Shown: one piece after another, positions 46,573 through 59,027 of the stretch | How the letters are laid out: each line of letters starts with the position of its first letter | Numbering within the stretch: position 1 is the stretch's first letter | Assembly (NCBI GenBank): GCA_902806595.1 | Contig: CADCXC010000047.1 | Span: 1-64,000 of the forward strand | Reading direction: 5' to 3' | Source of the DNA: Pyrenopolyporus hunteri | Taxonomy: Eukaryota > Ascomycota > Sordariomycetes > Xylariales > Hypoxylaceae | Length of the DNA: 64,000 bases | The notes under the pieces: model-generated | Told to the model about the DNA's origin: nothing | Seen by the model: only the letters and a program-made list of their open reading frames with translations | The model's database searches: none | Made by a program: the position numbers and the translations under genes

Positions 46573-47570
46573 TAATAGAGACTGATCATAAATCAGGTCC
46601 AGATATAAATAGGTACATGTAGGTATGACAACTTCTCTACTATGTATGGGACTTATGTAGCGACATAACCTGGATAACTAACGGGTAACCAAGTACCTAG
46701 GTACTCAGGTACACCTTGTTATGAATGCAGGTATATAACCGGAGAAGTCGGCACAAAGTTATGCACTTCCCTCCGTCGTCGAAGCAATAGAGGAAAGAAT
46801 GGCCTGAGCGTGCGCGCGCGACTACGGAGGCCTTACGAAAAAGAGGAGCAGCAAAAGTGGGAAGTCTGGGCTGCACTATTGCGTCAGCGTCCTCCCCACT
46901 GGTTTCGACCCCACCATTCCTCTTTCTCCTTCAGGCCTCTCAGCGCCTATCCGACACTTGTTGACCAACCTCTCCAACCACTCGAACCACTCACCCGGCG
47001 ACTTGGCATAGAATATGCAAGCGGGTGCCATGTATGATGTATGATGCATTCGATTCCTGTCGACGCTCGAAGAAGGAAAACAAAAGTCGGCTGTAGAAGT
47101 ATCAAGAATGGTTGAAGAAGAAAAGGAAGAATTGGGTGAGGAGAGCGTTCGGCATTTCTGACGCAGACCTGAGCAAGCGAGTGAGCCGGAGGTATCGTGA
47201 GCACAGGTGGCGCGTGGCATGCCCCGGTCCATCGCATGGTCGATATTGCATGCGCTACTGGGGCCTAGGTGCGCAGCCTGCTAAGCTGGCTGCCCAACCG
47301 CGGGTGGCTGTTTGGCTTGTCTTACCTACAGCATGGCCCTGCTGTCTCACGAGGGCATCCGTCACGCTCAGCCTGCAGCGATCTGCTGAGTGAGTAAGCG
47401 ACCGAGTTTGCGCAGAAATCTCAAGACAATTCGAGACATATGTACACCGGACACTGGACATGGTAGGTACTCGAGAAACACGGTACGCTTGGTAACCGAC
47501 ATGAGGTCCTAGGACGGGAAAAGAGACATGGGGCGCAAAGCCACGATCTAAGTCCAAGTTGACGATACTT

Positions 47571-47617
47571 ACAACATACAACATACCATATACCACATAT
47601 ACCATATATACCATATT
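47571..47617. repeat. degenerate ACCATATA tandem
   Basis: Successive units ACATACA, ACATACCATA, TACCACATAT and ACCATATA make a short AT/AC minisatellite-like tract. Confidence 0.65.
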
Positions 47618-47799
47618 CCTACTATTTACATACCCGCGTACATTCGATGCCGCATAGTTGACTATTACCTTGGCCTATCTTTCTTACCTTTCCTTATATT
47701 CAATACTGCATGTATGGGATTGTTCTCCTGTTGGATTGATTCTCTTCGCCCGATTCCGTCACCTTCTTCTTGTCATAAACCAAATCAACCCAAGTCAAA

Positions 47800-47870
47800 C
47801 CAAACCAAACCCATCTGTGGTCTCTCCGTTTCCCTCCCATTCCCCCCTCCACCCCCTCCCCTCGTACCCG
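47800..47870 (+). promoter_or_regulatory. C-rich pyrimidine tract
   Basis: A dense run of C and T (CCCATTCCCCCCTCCACCCC and neighbours), about 750-830 bp upstream of the Arg/Glu-rich gene. It may be part of its promoter or long leader. Confidence 0.3.
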
Positions 47871-48625
47871 GACGTAGCATCGCCAGGTTTTGTGAGGAGC
47901 CTAGCCTAGCTTGACAGCCCTAGCCTGCCTTGATTCCCGCCCACCGCTCCAAGCCAGCCCCCCTGCTGTTTTTCGTGTGCTTTATTAGTCTCGGGCCTCC
48001 CTGCTACCAACCGTTCCTGTGGTATGACGACGTCTGTCTTCCCTTAGCTTCTCTCCCATCCAGATCTACCACTTTTAATTCACGACGACATCTGGCATTC
48101 CCGTTCCGTGAACCTGTCAGTTCTCCGTATCGCTGTCATAGCTGTCACCATTATCATCACAATTTTGACACCCAATCCGATGAGGCCTCGTTAGCTAGGT
48201 TAACTTACCATAGGTACCTACTTACCAGCAGCGGCGCAAATCTCGGCTTCGAAATCGTGTGACCCTCCATCAGCTTGCGGATCCTTCTGACACCTTCTAC
48301 TCTAATAATTCGGATAGAAATTTGACGACTCTTAGAACCGTCGTTAAACTTCTTCATCATCTCATTAAAGACCTTTCAGCATCTCGAAAGGAATCCCAAG
48401 TCGGCGAACGACAACTCGCTACCTATAGTATAGCAGTTGCTGATCCTTACCGTATCGGTCTACAACTATTGAAGTTCCTCTTCTACCCCGCTACAGCTGC
48501 AAGAGTGACGCACCTCAGCGGTGAATATCTCACCCAGCCCAATTGATATACCTTAACCCCTCATCTATTCTCCCAGCAACTCCTCTGAGCACTGAAGACA
48601 ATATTCAGGCTCAGCATTAGAGGAG

Positions 48626-50391
48626 ATGTCTTACAGAAATAGTCGGACCGACTTGAGTGACGGGTATTATGATTCGGGCCCTCCGCGACGCCGCAGTCCG
48701 CCGCGCCGGGCACCCGCGAGAGAGTATGAGGACATAGATATTCAAGTTCGAGAACGGGAACGAGAGCGAGAGCGATCGGATCGCACCCCCGCATTTCTCA
48801 GGGAAGATGCTAAGAGGACGGAGGCTGGACCGCTGGTTCTGCGCCAGCGTGAAGTCGAGACAGTTGATCGCCGACGTCCTCGTAGTCCCAGCCCAATCCG
48901 GTACCGCGAACGCTACGTCGAGAGGGAGCGTGAGAGGGCCCCGTCGATGCCTCCTGAGCGCCGGCCCAGATTTATTGAACGGTCGCCTTCCCCACCCCCA
49001 GCAGCCGTGCGAGTAGAGTCACGCACCATTGAGAGGCGACGCGAGCGGTCGCCGACCCCAGATAGGGAGCGGGATCTCATCCGCCTTCGAATCGAGCGTG
49101 AGAAGGAAAGAGAGCGAGCTCCCTCACCCAGCCCATCTCCTCCGCCTCCTCCACCACCGCCACCAGTCATTCGGGGACCCACAATCGAGCGCGAGGTCAT
49201 CACCCATTATCGTGATATCGACCACGGTAAGCATTATTAATATCCCCAATTTTAAACCGCGCAGAACTCATCTCTAATATCCGTGTAGGTATCATCCGGG
49301 CTAAACCCCCAACACCGCCTCCACCCCCACGTACCGCTCCGCCTCAGGTTAGGGAGCGGGATTTGGACATCGACATCGACATTCGCCGCAATGAGACAGA
49401 TGTTGACATCCGTGAGCGAACCCGATCTCGGTCCCGCCCACGCGAGCGCCCCCGCCCGCGTCGGCAGCCAACGTACTATGACGAAGATGACCTAGTGATC
49501 GAGAGGGAACATGATATCGTTCGTGTGGACTCTCGGCGCCGCGCACACTCCGCAGCGCCGCCCCCAAGACCCGACTACGATGAAGAAGCCGAGTATATCA
49601 CGGATAAGATCGACTCGCGCGGCCGCATAGGGGAGGCTTGGCACGGCGCTACTAAGGACTGGACGATCGTCGATGTGCCCCCCGGTACGGAGCGCGTGAG
49701 GATGGACGGAGCAGGCGGCGCTGCCGCCGAAGTAACCTGGCAGCGATACAGCGGCGTGCGACGCTCCAAATTCATCCCCGAGCGAGAGGGCACCCCCGTC
49801 AGCGCCATAAGCGAGCCTGTGCGAGAAGCGATTCGGGAGCGCGAGCCGCCCCGAGAGCGTGAGCGGCTCAGCATACAAGTATATGACAAGCGGGAGAAGT
49901 CGCGTGACCGGGACGTCGAGGTAGAGGAAATCCAGGACCGGCGAATACTGGTCCGGGACGGCGACAGAGCGACGCCCCGGAAACGTAGCGAGATGTGGAC
50001 GGAGATCACGAAAGACCTCGTCGTCCGCGAAGCTATCGAGCGGATAGGATACGAGTACGAGGAGACTGAATGGTTCTTCTATGTGATGCAATACCTACAA
50101 TACGTAAGTTTCTTGGTCCCGTAGCACAATGTCGCGCTGCACACCTTATCCCGAGACAAGTTCGCTAACAAGACAATAAAGGAGGACGTGCTCGAACTAG
50201 TCAACTTGTCCGACGATATTCGCCGCACCCGCAGACGCAGGGCCCAAGAGATGGAATGGGAACGTGACTGGGATCGCCGCCACCGCCACCGTCACTCCCT
50301 CAACATCAACTGGGACAAGGCTGACGACGAACGCATTGTGGAGCGTGAGGTCGTGTACGATCGCCCGACTCACCGCAGTTACGTCCGCTAA
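48626..50391 (+). CDS. Arg/Glu/Pro-rich conserved fungal protein (DUF8035-type C-terminus)
   Basis: Three exons, 48626-49226, 49289-50103 and 50182-50391, give 541 residues. The N-terminal 330 residues are low complexity: RERERER and ERERERAP runs, SPSP motifs, a poly-Pro block (about residues 170-182) and DIDIDIRR. The C-terminus is a compact domain: EAWHGATKDWTIVDVPPGTERV, a WQRYSGVRRSKF segment, then WTEITKDLVVREAIERIGYE and EETEWFFYVMQYLQY-EDVLELVNLSDDIRR, ending in a charged helix. I recall this C-terminal region as a fungal domain of unknown function (DUF8035 in Pfam, from memory). RS/RE-like tails resemble RNA-processing proteins, but no RNA-binding domain is visible, so a nuclear role is only a guess. 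Both introns are in phase and have standard signals. Confidence 0.88.
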
Positions 50392-51871
50392 ACTGCTCAT
50401 CGCACGGGGTACCTACATGACGCCTTATACCCCGTAAGCCGCAGCTGAGAGAGCACGTCGAGTTTGAGTTCCGTCTGCTTTATCTGCTTTCAGACAAGGG
50501 TGATAGAGCGTAGTCGTATGTATGCGGTGTAGTCAAAATTACGAACACGACATCTAAATGCCTCGCTATCCGGAACACGCCGCTCTTCTTCTAATCTACA
50601 TACAAGATAAGGCGGATAGCCCGGTCGAACATTTTAAAATCGCGCCATCCATCAGTACAACAGCAGCGGCAGCGGCAACAACAATGCCAATGGCGGCGCC
50701 GGGCTATTTTCAAGTTCTATATACCGCGTGTGCCTCATAGCGGCAGCGAAGTTCATTCAAGGCGAAATCAAATGTGGAGGTCTTACATATAGTTACATAT
50801 ACCTTTTTTCCCCCTTTTCATTCCCTTGTTTTGTTTCTCTTGTAATGAAGCTGAGGCGGAAGATGGAGATGAAGATGAAGATAAAGACGACGTTATGGGA
50901 TACGGGGACGATTCGAGTCGTAAGCGGGGTAGGCCGGCTCGGTGGAGCAAAGCAGATGGAAGTAAGTGGTAATCCTGTTTGTCGTGTTTTGAGTCTGGAG
51001 GTAGTGGTGGAGGCAGGTGAAGACGGAGATAAGAGTGGGAGTGGAGGTGAAGTTGGAGGGGAACGTGATGAATGAATGTCACCGCTTCTTTTATTTTCTT
51101 TTCTTCTTTATCCGGTGTATCTAGACTGTTGCGTAAGGTATGGAAATTTATAACGATTTATGACTATAACTTATAAGAGTGTCTTTTCGGCTTCAATACA
51201 GCAGTCCAGGTGTATTGTATGTATACCCTGTACGGGTCCTAACGCCCTTCGTCTTCCCCTTTCTTTTCACCCCTGATGTACCCGCGTTCTGGGGCGTCCA
51301 TACGATGGCTGAGATGCAATATTAGTCTGTCTCTATAGGTATATAGTGTATAACTACATTGTAGCTGCTTGTTACTTTTTAAGGCTACTCCGTCATCCTC
51401 TCGAGAACTTCCGCATATTGTGATGTTCCTCACTTGTATCATGCATCATACAGATATCTCGATTCAGGTTTCCCAGCCTCCAACACTGTTGGTGTAGGGA
51501 CTGAACGCTTTTCCGTGACGGTGTGAAATGGCTGTTCGTACGTCCTGATAGTATGGAGTAAGAAACGAAACGTCATTTTTGGCGGTATCCGGGAGCAAAG
51601 ATACAGTCGTGTTCTTACACTAGTAGAGTATCAGTTATCATTGGGCTTGGAATTTAAGATGTATTTTATTTATATATATGTGTATATATATATAAATAGA
51701 GAGAGAGGGAGAGAGATGCCTTAGGACTAGGAGATCAGAATGATCCGCAAGGGAAAGTAAGGCGCCACACGTAGCATGTACCAATCCGCCGGTATCGTCT
51801 CTCTCCACTGTCCCTCCTCAGTATTCGGCGTGTGTCAAATCCAACAACCGCCAAGCGAGATTTCAACGCGT
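50392..51871. other. convergent intergenic region
   Basis: The 3' ends of the Arg/Glu-rich gene and the ankyrin gene face each other. A purine-rich stretch (about 50845-51075) gives a 115-codon frame that is only low-complexity sequence. An AT/GA simple repeat occurs at 51668-51717. Confidence 0.4.
51668..51717. repeat. TA/TG then GA microsatellite
   Basis: Alternating TATATATG(TG)TATATATA followed by an AGAGAGAGGGAGAGAGA run. Confidence 0.85.
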
Positions 51872-54802
51872 CTAGTTCTCATCCTTGACGATGAGCCCCG
51901 GGTTCCGAAGGCCAGATTTACGACAATAGTTCCCTTTAAAAGGGTCTGTCCCGATCCGCGCCCTCGACACCTCGATGAATTCCTCCAAAGATTCGATGGC
52001 GGCTCCTACCATCCCCTCCTTGATCTGGACATTAATAGCCCGAAACGTCCTAAGCTCCGCTGGGATATTAAATCTGATCTTTTCTTGAATGATAGGCTGC
52101 AGGGTCTCCTGAGCGAGACTGGTCTCTTCGGCCTTGATATGGGTGATGACATCTTCCAGGGTTTGTATTTCGGCGGTTAGGTAGCGGTCTCTAACCCCTC
52201 GGAGTAACTCCCGGAAGGCCTCGATATCACTTTCGTCTGGAGCCCGAAAAGAACCGGGTGTGAATCTATGATCCGCCCGAAGCCTCCATTCGAACCTGCC
52301 CAGCGCTGTCTCTCCATTTCGCACTCGTACCCGCACGTCCGTTGTATACCGAGCTTCATTAACAACGCGCATGGTTTCGGCGTTACTGTCATATGCGACG
52401 CGTAATAAGATATCGGTTCCATCCGCAGAGTCGTTGAATTTACAACCTGCGCTAAGCAGCAGGCGAACCAGGACGTGGTTTGAACGGATCAACGCCTTCG
52501 TTAAGACTGTATGCGAATAAGAATGATCTCTCGCGCCGAGGTCTTCACCGGCAAGGACAAGTAAACGGAACTTTTCTGCTATACCAGCCGCATTAGGATG
52601 CAGCGCGAGAAAATGCAATGGGGTGCGGCCAAGGACATCTCTAATTAATCGAGCGCCGTTGCGTAAGAGAACATCGACTATTCCCACCGAGTTCCTACGA
52701 TGGGACTTTACCGTGTACTGTAGGGCGGCTAATCCACGCGAGTCGACGGAATTGATATCACATCCACTGTCGATTAGAATATGCGCACCCAGATAGTTTC
52801 CGCGGATGCACGCGCGCATTAACGGGGTCCTACCACGCCGGTCGGCTACGTCCGGGTTCGCGCCGCGAGACAATAAAGCTTTCGTGACGGCCTCGTCACC
52901 ATTGTGAACGGCCAAATGCAAGGGTGAGTAGCCGGTGTCATCGAGAGCGTCAATATCTCCCGGGAAATCGTCGAGAGCCGCGGCTAGATCGCGTCTATTC
53001 CGTACTGCGTCATGAATTGGCCATGGAGTATCCGTGCTGTCGTCGTTGTCGTAAAGGGTAATCACCTTTCGCAGAATACTTTTTTCGTAACAGCCGAGGG
53101 AGGGATAATGCAGATGGCTTCGAGCAACTTCCGCCATTCGTCTGTATTGGTGGTTAGAATATGCACCGCCTTAGGTACGATGCCTGCGATTCATCATCTG
53201 ATGAAGCTTCAAACTTTGCCGAAAGGTACTAACTCACCTTGCTATATCCGTGCCACGCAAAACTGACATACACTCTTGAAGTAATATCAACGTTACCTTA
53301 TATTGGCCAATGATCAAACTAGACTATTGTACTATTATTATGTATGATTCCGCCACGTTGAATTCGAATCAGCAACCTTACCTCTATTATAGTCTCGGAC
53401 CACGAGTCTTCGTCAAGAGGAGAGAAGCGGCCTAGAGCCAGGTCACGGCGCAACTTTTCGACTTTTCCAGCTTCTATCTCCGAGAATATGGTAATACGAT
53501 CCGGATGTATGCGTGGGACGCGTAGGTGGAGGGACGCGCCGGCGCCGACGACGCCGCTGAAGGACATAGTCGCCTCGAGCGTCCGGGAGCATAAGAAGAG
53601 GGGGACGCGGAAATGAACGTGAACCGGGGAGCGAGATCGTCGGCAGGTAGGCTCATCGCAACGCCGCGTACCCAGTCCGGGGACGCTATTATAAGCAGAG
53701 TTAAGCCACCCGCAAATAAATGAGGTCGTAGGGTGCGACTGAGTTCGAGCGGGAGGTGAGTGGCATTGGCATTTGCATTTTCTGGGGCAAGTTCTTCTTA
53801 GTGTAGCCGTGACTTGTAGAAGCGGTTCGTTATCTTGCGTCGCCTCTTCACCGGGACGACTGGCTATCGATTTGGCCTTCACGGAAGAATTAGTGGCCAA
53901 TCTCTCCCCAGCGGACTAGCCGGTAGCTTCTTCTTACTTGAGCAAGTGGTAATGGGCCTGGTATAGGCAGCGATGAGTGTTCTCCGGGGACAGTTGAGGG
54001 GGTGATTTGTCGGCGGTTATCACGAGCCGCAGGCATAGCATCGTCGGTCTCGGTTTCTGTGTCGGAGCCTTCTTCGGCTGTCTCATAGTCCTCGTCGTCG
54101 ACGACGCGGACGACGCGAGAGACGCTCCCATCAACTTGGCCAGTTTGGCTGGTGGGCTGAAGTAGGGGCGGAAGCGGGGTTCCTGGATGTACTTGGGTCG
54201 TCACGATCGCATGAATGTCCATAATCATCTTGCCTTGGGACCTTGGGCAATGCCATTAGCTCGAGCTGGCAGATCATAACAAGCAGCAAAACATAACATA
54301 CGTCGCGGCAAGCATATTAACACAGCTAAGAATTACGCGCAGATCCTCGCGGTTCTCTCTCGCCCTCTTGCTCAGCTGAGCGATCTCCCCTTTATACCAG
54401 ACCCATTTTATTCTATCGACTTTGATCTTACCGTTTTTCTTCGTTCCTTTCTGAAGTTGTCTACAGAAGTCCCCGAGCCGGGATATAATCGACGCCGTAT
54501 CTGCTTCGACCCTTTGCAGCAAAGTATATTCCAGTGTTTCAAGCCTGGCATTTAATTCGTCACGCGGTAAATGTTGTATTGTTACTCGTACGAAATTCCC
54601 GAGATCATTCAGCAATTCAACCTACGAAATTCAGCTAGGCAACTCGGGTCTGTAGAGAGTTGGTGCAACTGACCTCGTTGCGCAGTTGGAGCACCTCCTT
54701 TCTAGCCGTAAACAAGGGCTTTAAGGTGTTAATGATCTTTGGTAAAGCCTCCAGCGCTTGTCCGATAGCGATGAAGTTGGCGATTGCCCCAACCACTTCC
54801 AT
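51872..54802 (-). CDS. large ankyrin-repeat protein with helical N-terminal domain and Cys-rich centre
   Basis: Exons on the minus strand: 54674-54802, 54302-54621, 53938-54241, 53382-53876, a tentative 35-base exon 53238-53272, and 51872-53141, giving about 850 residues. Residues 1-140 (MEVVGAIANFIAIGQALEAL.., LPRDELNARLETLEYTLLQR) form the amphipathic-helix N-terminal domain often seen ahead of fungal STAND or ankyrin proteins. A disordered acidic linker follows (DDEDYETAEEGSDTETETDD). Around residues 281-290 is a Cys/His cluster, CPRKCKCQCH, with a downstream WLNSAYNSVPGLGTRRC part seen in fungal ankyrin proteins. The C-terminal half has at least four ankyrin repeats (TGYSPLHLAVHNGDEAVTKALL, RRGRTPLMRACIRGNYLGAHIL, LGRTPLHFLALHP). 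A protein-interaction or non-self-recognition role is inferred. The small exon is the weak link: it alone restores phase between 53382 and 53141. Confidence 0.82.
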
Positions 54803-55501
54803 CTTATCCTAGCCCTTTGCCTAATGAGAGCGTGGTAGCATATATTGAAAAAAAAAGGGTAGGAGAGAAAATGCAACCGGAGCACGGCAGGATACGCAAG
54901 ATATGCAAGGTAAACGCTGGGCGTAAGCAAGGCCAAGGCGTATCTCTGTGGCTGAGCTACTCCAGAACTTGCTAGTTTGACCTGAGTATTCGGTCAAATA
55001 CCTACCTACCTACCTAGGTAAGTAGGTAGCAAGGTTGAATTAACACATGCACGTAAATAGGCATATTGTATTGTACTTACTTCAACGTTTCTGATAAATC
55101 TGATAGTGTATATGTTTCCTAGGTTAGGATTTACCTGATAGGTAAATATATAGGTAGATACCTACCTATATATGAGGTAGGCTGGTCGTGGCGTGGGAGA
55201 GCACAGCCTCCCTATTCACGGCAAAGAGAAGAGAAAAAGTAGCAAGAATCGGGCCATTGGACTAATGAATTCGTCTTATTTATTGCGGCAGAAGTAATGT
55301 AACCATCAACGCCAGTACCGTAAGTAAGAATTAAGCATTCCGCATCCCCCTAAACTAACGCCAATAGATGCATCGTCCCTCGTTGTTATTACACCGAGGG
55401 TGTAGCAACTTCGTTCCCATCCGAGAAAGGCAGCAGGCCAACCCCATTCCATAAACTCCACGCAATCTGCTGTATAAGGAACCGTGGCCCTTTTAAAATG
55501 C
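54803..55501. other. intergenic with dense motif copies
   Basis: This region lies between two minus-strand genes and should contain the promoter of the ankyrin gene and the 3' end of NC2-beta. Copies of the TACCTACC/GGTAGGTA motif lie at 55000-55030 and 55136-55183. The 67-codon frame at 55306-55509 is not supported. Confidence 0.4.
55000..55030. repeat. CCTACC tandem with CCTAGG centre
   Basis: ATACCTACCTACCTACCTAG followed by GTAAGTAGGTAG, a tandem and inverted copy of the dispersed motif. Confidence 0.75.
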
Positions 55502-56729
55502 TCAAGCATGTCGCTCGCGCGCAGCCTCGAACTGCTGCCTCTGGAGAGCTTCCAGCTCCTCCAAGGTCATCCCACTCTCTTCGAATTTATTACCGCGCTT
55601 CTCCCGGACCTACGCTTGTTAGTATCCATACCGCGCGATAGCGAGATTTGAATAACTTAGCATACCTTTTGAGTCTCCTTGTGTTGCGCAGCTGCCTCAA
55701 GAACAGCGGGGATATAGTCTGCGAATCCTAGGGTCTCTAGAGCTTTGGTGATGTGGTCGCAAGCGATGGTCTTCTTGGCCTCCTTCTCCGAGATCTCGTT
55801 TGCTTCCGAGGATACCAGCGTGATGAACTCCACGCAGCACTCGATGAGTAGGTCGCGCGCCTCCTTGGAGAACGAGACGCCGCTTGACGGAGGGAGAATC
55901 TCACTGACTATCTTCTGAACGGTGGCTGTACCTCGTAAGTCTTTTATGAACGCGTAGCCGTATAGTTATGGAGGCTGGGAAGTGCAGCTTAAGGCATATA
56001 ACTAGGCGGTCGAAGCCGGCTAAGCCAGTAGTGAAGACAGAAACGGAATATTAATTACGTACCCTTAGGGAGAGATAGATCATCACTGCCTAAAGAGGAT
56101 TGGTTAGCAAATGGAAGCCTTATACAACGAAAGAAAATGCCCAGGGGCGACAAAGGACAGGCTCGAGATTTCAGGCCGGCGCTAGAACGGTCAAAAGAAT
56201 CCAAGACTGCACCTTTCGTGGAGGGACCCATCTTTCAGGTTGGAAGACGGGGATGAGGACTGTGCGTGTGGGCGGCGGTGGAATTTCGCAACGAGTACAG
56301 ATAGAAGTTTTACTAGATAGGCAGAACTGCTTTTTGAACGTAGACGGATAACAATAGAATAACAATGGAAAAGTAACCGAAAGCCTGAAGGAAGGGTTCC
56401 GTCTCTAAGATCTTCTACCACCCGTGGATATGGACATGGCAGCGTCTAGTCATTGCGTGCTCTCCCCCATTGTTATGGCCAAAGTCATGCGCTTGACAGA
56501 CTAAGAAAGCGCGTTGGATAGTTGGTGAATATCTGGGTAGTGACACAGATGACCATTGTTCCGGAGTCACAATGGGCGAGGTTTGTGTCGATTTCCCTGG
56601 ATTCCCCGGGTGGTCCGTGGCTAGGAGGGATTATACCTCATCTCATGGCGGGAATACGTAGTAGTGAATGTTGCGAATAATATAAATTATGAATATGACA
56701 AACTTACCGCCGTACTCGTGGTCCGACAT
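55502..56729 (-). CDS. NCB2: Negative cofactor 2 subunit beta (NC2-beta/Dr1), histone-fold repressor
   Basis: Four exons, 56708-56729, 56063-56089, 55666-55925 and 55502-55609, give 138 residues. No single exon is long enough to stand out as an ORF. The protein begins MSDHEYGGSDDLSLPKATVQ and continues KIVSEILPPSSGVSFSKEAR, DLLIECCVEFITLVSSEANE, KEAKKTIACDHITKALETLG and FADYIPAVLEAAAQHKETQK, which is the histone-fold of NC2-beta (Dr1). It dimerises with NC2-alpha, binds TBP on promoter DNA and blocks TFIIA/TFIIB entry, controlling RNA polymerase II initiation in the nucleus. The tail EESGMTLEELEALQRQQFEA is a short charged helix. The first intron is unusually long for this window (618 bp). 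Confidence 0.94.
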
Positions 56730-58108
56730 GGTGAAATGAGGATGAATGAGAGTTGATGTGAGATTTGGTGGGGGCAACAAAGAACGGAGAATAATGAGTA
56801 GGGAGTAGGTGAATCTCTCGATCGCGGAACTCGGTTTCCTTAAGAGGTTCGTAAATCCTGAGGTAAGAACAATCCCACGGTAGAAGATTTAGAGCTTCGA
56901 CGCAAGAGATTGAATACCCAAAGAGCAGGAGCCAAACGGTACGAGTTATTTGCTTTCAAATGCTGAGAGGAAGTAGCCATCTTTTTTGTATTGGAGCTGT
57001 AGCCTTAGAACGGCCCGCCGCACGCCTGTGGGACTAGGGAATGTGGCTGGTGCCCTGACACAGATGTGGCGTCTGACGCCCCAGTTTTATTTTCTGCCAA
57101 TACCCATTCTATCAAATTTTAAACAAGCTCAAACCTTTTTCTTCTTTTTCTTTTCGCCAAATGTTCAATATTTTTTTCTTTTCTTTTTTCAACTTCAACA
57201 ATGTTCCCAGAGCTTGGTCATCTTACTTGCTCTACCTATTTACTTGTTCGCCGCGGAATTCCTACGTGAAGCCCACCTAGAATCTATTTGCGAGATTCGC
57301 GCGAGACCGCGTACTATCATCGTCGTTATTCCCAGTGCCCTCCGACGGGAAGCCGTCGAATCCCAATGACGATTACACTCTATACTTCATAGATTTCAAG
57401 AGTATGTACATTCCTTCTCTAGTACCTAATCACGTTCACTATGATGAGCACGCTGTCGCCCCAGTCTTACTATAGCCTAATGGCAACATGGTGATTGACA
57501 CGTCAAAGCCAAACGACGCTTCTGAGTTTATTTTCTGCACGTTTTCTTCGTTCGCAATTGGACTACTTCCCTTTCCTCCGCTAACGGTGGATTCACAGGT
57601 TACGCTAGCTCAAGGTACATCCATACCAACTATCCATCCCTAATGGTTTTTGCGAACATGATGTCGAATTATAATCGTACTATCAAATACCGACTCTACA
57701 TGACGGATACCACTACTCTCTGATCGGCCACGCTCCGTCCGAACAATTGAATATCCCAGATTATGGATGAGATACGAGAGACTAATACGCCTCACGTACC
57801 TAGGTAGGGGATCATGCAACCATTATTTCTGCCGGATTTGCTTCATAGTAAGTTGTACAACGCCTATAAGGTACGGCACAAATCTAGATTGACTATAACT
57901 GCTTGTGATGATTCAATATACCTGAATCCTACATGTCGAGACAAATAAATCTTTTCATCTTTCGACTGAGGCATCTTTTTATCTTTGCGGTATATCCATT
58001 TTATTCTCTAGGTACGCAGGCTGACTTGTCGCAAAACACTAGTGTCTACCGTACTACCGCTTTGCGCTTCATGACTCCTGAAATTTGGCGAGCTCGGCCG
58101 CGTTCCAG
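56730..58108. other. intergenic upstream of NC2-beta
   Basis: No gene is supported. The 127-codon plus frame 56986-57369 crosses T-rich runs (57126-57200) and has no domain. One ACGTACCTAGGTAGG motif lies near 57795-57809. Confidence 0.4.
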
Positions 58109-59027
58109 CTATGTGCTCGTCAGCCTACTGTGATCTCCAAGGAAATTTCCAATTACATACCGGAAGTGTTTGCCGCTTAGATCCTTCGTGGCATTATCAA
58201 CCAGCTTAGCTATAACATTACCCGGCTTCTTAGGATCCACCAGTCGGCCGCTCTTGTGGTCGTCCACAAAGCTTGCGTAGGCCTCGGGTGCCATTCCGGA
58301 CTCGCCCTTCTCTCTTAACTCCTTCTGCATATCGGTGTCAACCCTACCTGGTGTTATAGAGACACTAGTGATGGAAGGTTCCTCAACGGCAAGGTGAGTA
58401 CAGAGATGGGTGAGGGCCGCCTTGGATGTGCCGTAACAGCCCCATCCCGCGTACGCGCCAAAGGCTGCGCCGGAGGAGATGAATACGACCCGGCCATTCG
58501 ATTTTCGAAGCTCGGGAATAGCTTCTTTGACCTGTGGTCGGGGTCAGTAATAGGACAATAACCGCCTAATTAAGATAGCTAGTAAACATACCAGCGCCAA
58601 GGCACTGAATACGTTGACGTCGTAGGCGCGTCTCCACTCCTCGGCACTCGATTCAAATATCCTGGTAATAGGAGACAAGACACCGTGATTTACGACGATA
58701 CCGTCGATTCTCCCAAACGCCTTTAGAGCTGATTCGATGACCCTTGGCGCAACCTATAACCAATATTAGTTAACTTATTAGACTTTAAGGTGTTTTGAAT
58801 AGAGGGGGCTTGTTGAGTTATACGAGACAACTCGGTCACACCTTCAGGTCCCCTAAATCCGCGGCCATAAAATCAACCGACGCGGCATACTGTGCTTTCA
58901 ACGTCTGCAAGTCCTTCTCTGTCCTGGCGACGAGAAACACCTTGTGAGAAGCTTGGATCAAGGCTTGTGCCACGGCGAGGCCAAGACCTCGGCTAGCACC
59001 GGTCACGATAAATGCCTTGGATGCCAT
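58109..59027 (-). CDS. short-chain dehydrogenase/reductase
   Basis: Three exons, 58842-59027, 58592-58753 and 58109-58531, all in phase 0, give 256 residues. The classical SDR fold is plain: the nucleotide-binding TGASRGLG at residues 9-16, then DLGDL, a VVNHG version of the usual NNAG, the active-site FISSGAA serine region, and CYGTSK carrying the catalytic Tyr and Lys, followed by SITPGRVDTDMQKEL. It resembles the sepiapterin-reductase/benzil-reductase-like fungal SDRs, probably NADPH dependent. The substrate is unknown. It is divergently transcribed from the FAD oxidoreductase gene starting 483 bp away, so co-regulation is possible. The stop used lies past a GTATGT that could be a donor, so the last 16 residues are less certain. 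Confidence 0.9.

Larger units (their letters stand above)
46573..48625. other. intergenic, long upstream region of the Arg/Glu-rich gene
   Basis: It contains a TACCTAGGTA copy at 46692-46713, a CATATACCATA-type tandem at 47571-47617 and a C-rich/pyrimidine-rich block at 47800-47870. Frames such as 48259-48546 are probably 5' UTR or promoter sequence without protein features. Confidence 0.4.

Noticed and set aside
50728..51075. 115-codon plus ORF rich in Lys, Glu and Met
   Set aside because: It is a translation of low-complexity purine-rich DNA following the Arg/Glu-rich gene; not protein-like.
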